Shown one piece after another: positions 25,494 through 64,000 of a DNA stretch of 64,000 nucleotides. This DNA comes from Amorphochlora amoebiformis (lineage: Eukaryota > Cercozoa > Chlorarachniophyceae): contig BAAHQB010000156.1 in NCBI GenBank assembly GCA_054601695.1, positions 62,001 through 126,000 of the forward strand, in the 5' to 3' direction. The position numbers and the translations under genes are program-made. The stretch's first letter is position 1, and each line of letters begins with the position of its first letter. Under the pieces are notes generated by a model, which ran no database searches, was not told the DNA's origin, and saw only the letters and a list, made by a program, of their open reading frames with translations.

Positions 25494-25672
25494 ATATAGG
25501 GATGTTTAAACAAGATATACGAAACAATATCGTTATGTTAAATCAACATATTCATGTATATATATATATATATGCTTGTATATACAAACATATGTATGTG
25601 TATGCTTATATATACAAACAATGTATTTATATTTATGTAGAGTTATATCTATTATATTTAATATATAATATA

Positions 25673-25705
<33 letters not shown>

Positions 25706-26035
25706 CATGTACATATGTATGTATCTATATTTGTACATATTAACGACATATATGTGTGTATGTATCTATGTGTATCTATGTATCTATGTAGAAATATTGT
25801 ACATAAATATAGACACATAAAGTTGTATATTAAATTGATTTACCTACAAATGTTGAAAAGAAGCCTGTATACGCCAATGTATATGTATGTATATACAAAC
25901 ATATGTGTATGTGAATGTATGCATGTATAACATTTTTATATTATATGTGGTGAAAAGAAGCCTGTATACGCAAATGTATATGTATGTATATACAAACATA
26001 TATGTATGTGAATGTATGCATGTATAACATTTTTT

Positions 26036-26072
<37 letters not shown>

Positions 26073-26098
26073 AATATATATGCTCATATGTATATATT

Positions 26099-26164
<66 letters not shown>

Positions 26165-26189
26165 ATATATGTAGATGATATGAACACGC

Positions 26190-26279
<90 letters not shown>

Positions 26280-26439
26280 GTGTAAATATGTAATATATTT
26301 ACACATATTACATATATACATATATACATAAATATATATACATATATATACATAGATATATATATACTTATATGTACGTAACTATATATGTACATACATA
26401 CATACAAATGTTTTAGTATCTTGTATATAATTCATATAT

Positions 26440-26479
<40 letters not shown>

Positions 26480-26587
26480 ACGTATATACCGTATAGTAGA
26501 TAGAACCACTGGCTGATGACGATGAAGCTGTTTATACATATATATATTTAATTTACATATATATATATATATATAATATAATATATG

Positions 26588-26619
<32 letters not shown>

Positions 26620-26645
26620 TAGATATGTGTGTGTATGTGTGTACA

Positions 26646-26758
<113 letters not shown>

Positions 26759-26790
26759 GTATATATATATATATATGTGTGTGTGTGTGC

Positions 26791-26942
26791 CTCCAGTTGG
26801 CGTAGGTGGGTTTTTTTTGGCTAGTTTTGAAAGCGAGACAGTGATGAGACAGTTATGATCCTCAACTTCGACACCCTTCAAAGGGGGGACAAACGCTCCA
26901 AAACTCAATTTCGACTGAGGAGGAGTCTCAAGCCATACTCTT
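26791..26942 (-). CDS. Possible minus-strand exon, unassigned (copy 2)
   Basis: Counterpart of 2007-2156, with S to P, H to N and T to A changes. The acceptor is preserved and the frame stays open to the microsatellite. Function and gene membership are unknown. Confidence 0.3.
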
Positions 26943-27405
26943 CTTAAACAAATAAAAAAAAATAATGCTAAGCTTAAACAATCCAAGCAAAGCTTAGCTT
27001 AGCGAAGCGAACAAAGCAGTCTTGTTCAAGAAACCACATCGTAAGATGTGTGGGGCCAAATATTTGGCAACCTGCGACATGGAACGTGAGAGCCATGTTG
27101 GATTACACTACACTCAACACGAAAGACCCTAACTAAGAAGTGCCCTCATTCGTATAGAGGTTGATAGACTTAGTGAGGTTGATAGACTTAGTAAAGGAGT
27201 AGGTGGTTTAGCGGAGACAAGACACAAGAGCCCATTAAAGGAGTGCCGATATTGCTTAGGAGCTTGTCAGGCTAAAATGCTTGTTACACTATAGCATTGG
27301 AGTGGCTAGTGCAAAGGGAAACTGACAACCCAAGTGGTCTAGCACGACACAACTGTAGCGCCAAGCCAAATACAAATAACAAACCAGACTTCTACTTAAT
27401 ATATT

Positions 27406-27442
<37 letters not shown>

Positions 27443-27487
27443 TGAGTATATATATATATATATATGTATATATATTCTATATACATG

Positions 27488-27532
<45 letters not shown>

Positions 27533-27854
27533 ACATTATATACACATATATATATATATATATATACATATATTATATATATTATATATATATATATAAA
27601 TATATATACACACATATATATTTATTATACATATATATATACATATATACATATTATATATATAAATATATATATACATATATGTAAACATACCCGAAAT
27701 CCGACAGACATAACAGTCCTCTCCCCCTGAATCCTTTTCATACTAAATCATGCAATAAGTATATATATATATAATATTATATCTATATATATAATATATA
27801 CATGTATTTATTTAAGAGTATATATAATTTAAAAATATATGCATATACACACAA

Positions 27855-27886
<32 letters not shown>

Positions 27887-27981
27887 TTGCATATATATAT
27901 ATAATATTTATATTTTATATTATATATATATATACATATATATATATACATATACATATATTGTATATACATTTTTGCCAC

Positions 27982-28018
<37 letters not shown>

Positions 28019-28598
28019 CACACGAATTTTCTTCTGCCGCCCAACCGTTAGCTGTAAACATAGCGCCAAGCTACAAGCGACAAGCCTCAAGCTACAAGCG
28101 ACAAGCGCCATGCTACAAGCAAAAAGCACCAAGCTACAAGCGACAGCGACAAGCGTCAAGCGCCAAAGTTAGCCTGGATATCTACTCCAATCTCGCTTGA
28201 CCTTAGCCTACTTAATTGGCTGCACGTCTAATGTGTAGCCAGAGAGGTGGTCTGAAGCTAGCGCCGGATCTCGGTCTGTTAGCTACCTCGGACTAAAGAT
28301 CGCGTCATCTTAGCCTCGATAGCTGGCCCTGGACGACCTCAAACAGTCTAGTGGCAGTCCTGGGGTTGCAACCCATCTGACGCCACCTACCTACGCGGAG
28401 GTCTGGCGTTAACTAGCCATGCCAAGGACTGGCTCTAACAATCCGGGCCAAGGTCCGACAGATATCCAGGTGAGATCAGGCTAGGGTCCGCAAGCTAAGC
28501 CAGGCCGAAAAGCATGGTATACCTTAGCCGAAATAGCTGCGAGCGTGTACTTGAATATACCGTGTAGCTATATTATTCAATTTAACATGTCAATGAGC

Positions 28599-28655
<57 letters not shown>

Positions 28656-28905
28656 TGTGTGTGTATGTATGTTGCATTTATAAACGGAACATATTTTACG
28701 TATTTAGGTGGTGAGTATATTTTCCAAGAATGCTCATATGCTACACAAATTGCTGTGATAGTAATATTTACTCACGTATCATGTCAGAAATCTATTATAT
28801 ATATATATATATATATGTACTATATATATATATATATATATATATTTATCTACATACAGATATAAATATGAGAAATGTTATTTTACATATTGATGTATTG
28901 TTTTT

Positions 28906-36095
<7,190 letters not shown>

Positions 36096-36474
36096 AAGGT
36101 TGCTTGGACTGGCGTTGCGTTAGTGGCTTTTGTCGGAAGGTGGATAGCGGCAACGAATGAAGAACTGAAGGTACTCACCGAACGAACGGTACTTCACAGA
36201 AGAATGTAGAATTTAGGCAGAATCCGTGGTAAACGCTCCACATCGTCTTGGGTAGGTGATTCACGCGCGAAAGTTCAGCGGAGGCTCCATTCCTACCCAT
36301 GTGGAGACTCTAAAATTATTCCAGGAGAGCACAGTCTTTTTTTTCCTAGGAGAGCACACGAAATCCTTCCAATGCCATGGGGACTACGATTGCTTCGACA
36401 CAGACCATTGGCTAAAGCGAGGTTAATTACTCCGCCAACGTTTATCTTAATTGATGCACAGCGCCCAGACGTTG

Positions 36475-37043
36475 AAGACTCGAAGTTCGCTAAGGCATCG
36501 TCGCAGCACTTGGCTTACTTGCGTTCAGTTGATCTGGAATGACCTCAAAATGTTAAAAATCGCGCGCTGGCCAGATGATGATGCTATGATAAACAACGCC
36601 AATAGACTTGCACCACAGCAATTTTCTATCATAGTATGTCGTCTAGTACTGCACGCACATGACATCGGTCTAGTCGGTACCGTTACGTAGGCCATACACT
36701 AGATACATCATGACACGGTGCAAGACATTGTACATTGTACTCTAGGTACTCGAACTAGTCTAGTAGTGTAACAGTGTTACTTGGTGTACAATCTTGGCAT
36801 CAATAAGATTGGACTAGTTCTAGTACTTAGAGTCAATTTGTGACAATGTCTAGAATGTATACACACAACAACTTGTACGATCGTACTTGTAATTATTATA
36901 ATGTGCGCATCGGATTCATGTCAAGCACACGGAATGTATTACTCTATGATGCCGTAGAAGGCAGACCGCGTAAGCCTCAAGTGCACCGTGCAATCGTGCA
37001 ATTGCTAGAATTGTATACTGATGAGTCAGCGGAGAGGTACACT
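36475..37043. other. Intergenic, past the duplication border
   Basis: CTAG-rich AT sequence with no copy near 11843. A plus frame at 36840-37055 ends just inside the direct repeat (LLELYTDESAERYTPLE). It has no splice or family support and is left uncalled. Confidence 0.35.
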
Positions 37044-37548
37044 CCGTTGGAATAAAAAACAAAGGTTGAGTACCAATGAGTGCTATGCATGTTATTACAT
37101 GTACGACATACACGTTCACGTGTACGATTATATATATATATGTATAAGTTGCTATATAATGGTACTATACGTGAATGATGTCGGTATGTATATATATATA
37201 TATATATACATATGTGCTAGCGAATAACTATGATGTAAGTTAAGTAACAGAGCACAAGGCACTACTCATTACTCCCAAGACCAAGTTTGGAAATATCGAG
37301 CTCCCCGATGGAGGCAGCGGCCGACTGATCACCGAAGGCTGTCGAATGGGACTGGGCATCGATCCATGAAACTGACAAGACCTAAAAGCGTGTAAAACTC
37401 TCTTCCCCGGGGATTAGCCCAAGGATAAAGGCACACGTCGGGCACAAGTCATAGTTGCTTAATAGTCTTAGGATAGATTAGGCTAGATAATAATTCGGCA
37501 TAGGATACCCCAGCTGGACGTGAGTACACGTACAACCGCTGGTAGATT
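37044..37548 (+). repeat. Direct repeat, left copy (LTR-like)
   Basis: About 505 bp from CGTTGGAATAAAAAACAAAG to CCGCTGGTAGATT. It is identical to 38703-39208 except for one microsatellite length. After both copies similarity continues for about 110 bp but drops sharply. The pair encloses about 1.15 kb. There is no clear TG...CA end or target duplication, so LTR status is an inference. Confidence 0.7.
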
Positions 37549-37717
37549 TCAACGAGGCCGGCATGTGAAATACAACCTCCATGTCAAAATGACATGATTT
37601 GAAGGTGACAAACGGCAAGCCGCCATCAATAATCCTCACAAACTTCGGCAAAGCTATTCAAGCTGATCCTTATTACTGCGGGTTATGAGCAAGAGCCACG
37701 AACTGGCGTTCGTACTC

Positions 37718-37838
37718 ACCATGTCGCCTTCTGGATGTCGCTATGTCGCCTTCTGCGAAGATCGGAATCTCCACGCGCCGCCCCGGCCCCCTGAGGGGAG
37801 CCTTTCTCTTCGGCCTTGAGGCCAGGCTTGGAAGGGGC
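37718..37838 (-). CDS. Possible minus-strand exon, charged low-complexity
   Basis: Between an AACTTCAG acceptor and a strong GACATG/GTGAGT donor, the minus strand reads SAPSKPGLKAEEKGSPQGAG, then AARGDSDLRRRRHSDIQKAT, like a disordered basic linker. It lies inside the core flanked by the two direct repeats. No partner exons identified. Confidence 0.25.
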
Positions 37839-37855
37839 GGATCTGAAGTTGAGGA

Positions 37856-38361
37856 TTGGACGGGGAAAATCTGAAGTTCCGGATCGGAAAGAAGTATGAA
37901 GTCCAGATTGAAGGGGGAAATATGACCTTTTTCGTCGCTGAAGCTTGGGGATATGATTTCCAATCTGCCTTCAACGTGATCTCAATATTTCTGTCCGTCA
38001 CTCGCGCGATCACTGGAAGTGAACAATCGTCTCGCGAATTTCAAAGTGACAACTGGACGTGGATCGAGTATATTATCAACGTTGGTGGAACCAAGAAAAC
38101 TTCAATGGCTTGAAGACATACCCGACATCATGGTCACACTTATCAAGAAACATCCTGGACACACGAAGTTCCTCGAATCTCCTCAACATCATCTGTCGCA
38201 ATAGCGAACAAGTGGAGATGGGTATAAGCATTTTTTTCAAGAAACTGCACTCGTTTCAACTCTTCCAGCGCGTCGAGAACGAATTAATCGTCGACACAGC
38301 GCACACACGAGTAATTTTTATAGTGCACAGGATCTTATTTTCAGCTTATATTTTATCTTAA
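37856..38361 (+). pseudogene. Coding-like core between direct repeats, frame broken
   Basis: The plus frame from about 37856 reads LKFRIGKKYEVQIEGGNMTF, FVAEAWGYDFQSAFNVISIF and DNWTWIEYIINVGG, then stops at 38113. A second frame shifted at about 38060-38100 continues with NQENFNGLKTYPTSWSHL and FKKLHSFQLFQRVENELIVD to a stop at 38361. Together they look like one protein with a frameshift, or two exons without a visible intron. Family unknown. The position between near-identical repeats suggests cargo of a non-autonomous element. Confidence 0.35.
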
Positions 38362-38702
38362 TTTTTGTTTTTATTTATATATGACTACAATGTCTCTTAC
38401 TTTTTCCTCCGTCTTTTTTCTGAGTTCACTCCTTTTCTTCTATATTGACAGTTGGGGGGTGGATAGAGTTGGGGGAATATTTACAGAGATTTTGAGGTGT
38501 AGAACTTATCACATATCTCAATTCAATATTTTTTAAAATGACAGTCTGCATCTATGGTTTTCTTAATTCGCATATATGTGATTATGTTTTCCCATGTTTT
38601 GCAACTCTCTCTCCGTTTGATTTTGTATTACTTTGCCAATACTTTTTATCTGCAATTTCTCCTTTGTTCTTCTTCCCTTTCCGACGTTTGCGCCGTAGGG
38701 GG

Positions 38703-39208
38703 TGCGTTGGAATAAAAAACAAAGGTTGAGTACCAATGAGTGCTATGCATGTTATTACATGTACGACATACACGTTCACGTGTACGATTATATATATATA
38801 TGTATAAGTTGCTATATAATGGTACTATACGTGAATGATGTCGGTATGTATATATATATATATATATATACATATGTGCTAGCGAATAACTATGATGTAA
38901 GTTAAGTAACAGAGCACAAGGCACTACTCATTACTCCCAAGACCAAGTTTGGAAATATCGAGCTCCCCGATGGAGGCAGCGGCCGACTGATCACCGAAGG
39001 CTGTCGAATGGGACTGGGCATCGATCCATGAAACTGACAAGACCTAAAAGCGTGTAAAACTCTCTTCCCCGGGGATTAGCCCAAGGATAAAGGCACACGT
39101 CGGGCACAAGTCATAGTTGCTTAATAGTCTTAGGATAGATTAGGCTAGATAATAATTCGGCATAGGATACCCCAGCTGGACGTGAGTACACGTACAACCG
39201 CTGGTAGA
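38703..39208 (+). repeat. Direct repeat, right copy (LTR-like)
   Basis: Near-identical partner of 37044-37548. The abrupt change from about 100 percent to clearly lower identity after TGGTAGATT suggests a recent copy event or gene conversion ending there. Confidence 0.7.
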
Positions 39209-39619
39209 TTCCAAGAGGACGACATGTAAGCCGCAATATTCATGTCGACATGACAAGATTTCAAGGTGATCAACGGTGAACCTCTGTCAACACGCTGCAC
39301 AGACTACGACTCAGTTATTCTGCTGATTGTAATTTCTACGCACTCAACTGCTAGAACCTAGAGAACTGGTACAGCTGGTAGCTTTTGGCAAACTTTTGAT
39401 AATTTATCTACTAAATTTTAGAAGGTACGTCTAGACGTGTACCGTGATTAATCTAATTAATTCTAGTACTAGTAATTTTGATGTAGCTTCTACCAGTTCT
39501 ACACACTAGACACATGCCAGATGTCTAGGATGTACGTGTATTTTTTTTTCGATCGATTTCATACAGGCTCTTGTTGGCGATGATATCTTGAATGAACAGC
39601 TGGAATCTACAGAATGTCT

Positions 39620-43985
<4,366 letters not shown>

Positions 43986-44299
43986 CGCGACAAGTTTAGA
44001 AAGCCAAAGTTGATATGTTAATATATTACTTGACTTATATTGGATATCTAAGGCATATATCAGCCGATAAGATATCGAGGCGGTCCTTCTGCTGACAAGC
44101 CGCTTCAGGCTTCAGGGTTTGTTTTGGGACACAAAGGAGACATAAACATCATAGCGATACAAACATTGTCACCATCTCTACCTTATGCCTTATAAATATC
44201 GAAATTAAAATCACAAACCCACAAAACCCGAGAATTTTGACGTCTCAATTCCTTTACTTCTCTCCGAGTCCGACACCATTTCTCACAATTTCGCCAGGG
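43986..44299. promoter_or_regulatory. Divergent intergenic region, probable shared promoter
   Basis: 314 bp lie between the divergent ATGs. The part from about 44110 (GGGACACAAAGGAGACATAA, then CATCATAGCGATACA) to the gene A start recurs before gene B at 60110-60300, so it was duplicated with the gene. No TATA box or named factor site can be assigned. Confidence 0.45.
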
Positions 44300-58567
<14,268 letters not shown>

Positions 58568-58687
58568 ACATTTTGATACATATCATACGCACGCATTCAA
58601 GTACACGTGCGCCCCGGTATACGCATAGTCAAATAAAGATGCAAGGTGTTGTTAATCCTTATCGATATTTCTGATTTCATGTCGTTC

Positions 58688-59827
58688 TCAGGGGTGAAGC
58701 GAATCTCTGTTGTGCGAAATAGCAGCCTTCCGTTTAGCGTCTTCTAGATCTTCGGGGGTCAGATACTCTCTATACTGGTCCAGATAGGTTCTGAAAATTG
58801 AATTAATCATGTTTAGAACAGATGAATAGACTGAGTAGTCTACAAATCACTGAGATATAAAAGTAAGACGAACTCTATAGCGATAGGTTTAAGTAACATT
58901 GCCATTAGCGATAGGCTTATGTAACATTACCATTAGCGATAGGCTTAGAGTTTCCGCCTCTCGAGACATCTCCAACGGGAAAGCGTGCCAAGGGTTGATA
59001 CGTTCACATATCAAATAAGATATAGCCTATGATATATCTAACCATATAACATATCTAAGTGATATATAAGTGACATATATTGGATAAGATATCTTACTAT
59101 CTGAGTCTAGAAAAGCAGCGGCTGTCCACTAAGGATCTAGAGGATATTCTAGATAATCATATCTATAGGTTTAACTATAGTCTAGGCTGGAAAAGCTGGA
59201 CTGTAGAACTTCAAGTACTTCTAGTACGATCTAGATGATATAGAAGTATGATAAACTGGCATATCTTCTAGATCTTCGGTCAATGTACTAGATGTACTCC
59301 AGCTATTATATAATTTATATCTGAGAACTAGATCATGCAAGCATTCATCAGTGCATGCCGCTAGCTTGCCATCATCTATCATTGTACTATATCTAGTATA
59401 CGTACATGTCGTGACCAGGCTATCTTAGAGTTATTCTAGTTATTATATTACATTTGTGCTAAAATTTAGAAAGTATTGATCATCGGATACATTTAAAAGT
59501 GCTATTATGTCTAGATGCATGTACATATCCGCCATATGTTTACTAGTATCATGATATAAATCCTTTTTTAACAATGGACATACACATGTAACATTCTAGC
59601 ATTGCATAAATAATTTGTGTGTAGATCTAGGTAGATTTGCTAGATTGTACACAAAATTTCAATAAACCGTAAGTTTAGTATACATATTCATTGATCCTGA
59701 TAATGGTATATGATGAAAACTTTATGATATCGTAGTATCTAGATGCATACGGCTGGCGCACTACATATGCAACATTGCTAGCTGTTTACGTAAGTCTTGA
59801 ATATTCGCCGCCATGGTGAGGCGCCAT
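58688..59827 (-). CDS. Possible two-exon small protein, 46 aa
   Basis: The terminal exon 58790-58688 follows an AATTTTCAG acceptor and reads TYLDQYREYLTPEDLEDAKR, then KAAISHNRDSLHP and TGA. An upstream exon 59827-59790 (MAPHHGGEYSRL, donor AC/GTAAAC) joins it in phase. Composition is protein-like, acidic-basic helical. The terminal exon is convincing; the first exon is one of several possibilities because an internal ATG in another frame (MAANIQDLRK) also exists. No family recognised. It sits between genes A and B, divergent from gene B. Confidence 0.4.
58879..58947. repeat. Short tandem repeat, about 30-bp unit
   Basis: Two full units and one partial unit of AGCGATAGG(T/C)TTA, then GTAACATT and CCATT, in the intron of the putative small minus-strand gene. 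Confidence 0.7.
58953..59130. repeat. 178-bp direct repeat, left copy
   Basis: From TCCGCCTCTCGAGACATCTC to AGCAGCGGCTGTCCACT. Nearly identical to 59909-60086, about 0.95 kb apart. Between them is CTAG-rich AT sequence without a supported frame apart from the possible first exon at 59790-59827. Confidence 0.85.
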
Positions 59828-59908
59828 CGAGATTGAATCCCGGGATTCGTTGTGAGAATCGGATTTTAGCTCAATATCACAAATCTCTACGCCTCTCATA
59901 ACCTCTTT

Positions 59909-60086
59909 TCCGCCTCTCGAGACATCTCCAACGGGGAAGCGTGCCAAGGGTTGATACGTTCACATATCAGTTAAGATATAGCCTATGATATATCTAAACA
60001 TATAACATATCTAAGTGATATATAAGTGACATATATTGGATAAGATATCTGACTATCTGAGTCTAGAAAAGCAGCGGCTGTCCGCT
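59909..60086. repeat. 178-bp direct repeat, right copy
   Basis: Partner of 58953-59130, about 215 bp before the gene B start. A weaker resemblance (ATATTGGATA, GATAAGATATC) also lies upstream of gene A near 44040-44075. Confidence 0.85.
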
Positions 60087-60300
60087 GCAGTGACGCGACC
60101 CGGCTCCAGGTCTCTGGGTTTGTTTGGGGCACAAAGGAGACATAAACATCATAGCGATACACAGTTGTCATCATCTCTACCCTTACGCCCTTTTAATATC
60201 CAAATTTAATTCACAAACCGATAGTAAGTGAGGTTTTTACCACCCAATTCCTTCACTTTCCTCCCGAGTCCGAAACCATTTCTTGACAATTTCGCCAGGG

Positions 60301-63661
<3,361 letters not shown>

Positions 63662-63880
63662 ATACACACATGTAAAAATTATATATACACCTCTATATAT
63701 TATACTAATAATATTATCGCTACATACCCATACGTATAATTATATGTATGAATATCACACATACATATAAATATATCTACATGTGTTGTCTGTACATATG
63801 TATATGTGTAGAATACATATGTATGTGTTTTTTTCCATATTTGCATAACATTTGTACATGGTTACGTAAATATGTATATG

Positions 63881-63927
<47 letters not shown>

Positions 63928-64000
63928 TGTTACATCATGTGTACATAGCGCGGAAGCTATAGCTAATTGACCACAAAGAGTTAGATCCTCGTTAGACTAC

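Overview
This is a eukaryotic nuclear window. Genes are split into many very small exons (some under 60 nt) by introns with GT...AG ends, and most of the sequence is (AT)n/(TA)n microsatellite, which explains the endless Tyr/Ile open frames in all six readings. Telomere-like TTAGGG repeats occur at several places. The best gene is a galectin-domain plus GT31 galactosyltransferase, an architecture known from plants and green algae, but TTAGGG is not the usual land-plant TTTAGGG telomere. I would call the source an alga or other protist with a TTAGGG telomere and cannot name the species.

Layout. (1) 1-11842 is a segment repeated at 24806-36474 in the same orientation, with one local rearrangement. 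Each copy starts with degenerate TTAGGG repeats and carries one eight-exon minus-strand gene for a secreted 228-residue protein (S1 4084-11436; S2 28906-36095). Both reading frames are intact. By hand count the two coding regions differ by about 54 nonsynonymous and 7 synonymous changes. (2) 11843-24805 is mostly microsatellite, with an orphan plus-strand exon (12144-12533), a head-to-head telomere-like junction (18222-18338) and pyrimidine tracts. (3) 36475-39600 has two 505-bp near-identical direct repeats around a 1.15-kb core with coding-like sequence. (4) 39620-43985 is a minus-strand gene for a 325-residue basic membrane-anchored protein. It is divergent from (5), the galectin-GT31 galactosyltransferase gene A (44300-58567, about 20 exons, about 588 residues). 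(6) 58688-59827 may be a tiny two-exon minus-strand gene. (7) 60301 to the right edge is gene B, a tandem copy of gene A of which only exons 1-5 lie in the window.

How the genes relate. Gene A should make a Golgi type II membrane glycosyltransferase: a short cytosolic tail, one membrane anchor, a stem, a galectin-type lectin domain and a GT31 catalytic domain. The S1/S2 proteins are secretory-pathway products of unknown function with two conserved cysteines. Nothing in the sequence links them directly to the transferases. Exon borders were set by hand from splice signals and reading phase. No alignment or database search was run, and all counts are by eye.
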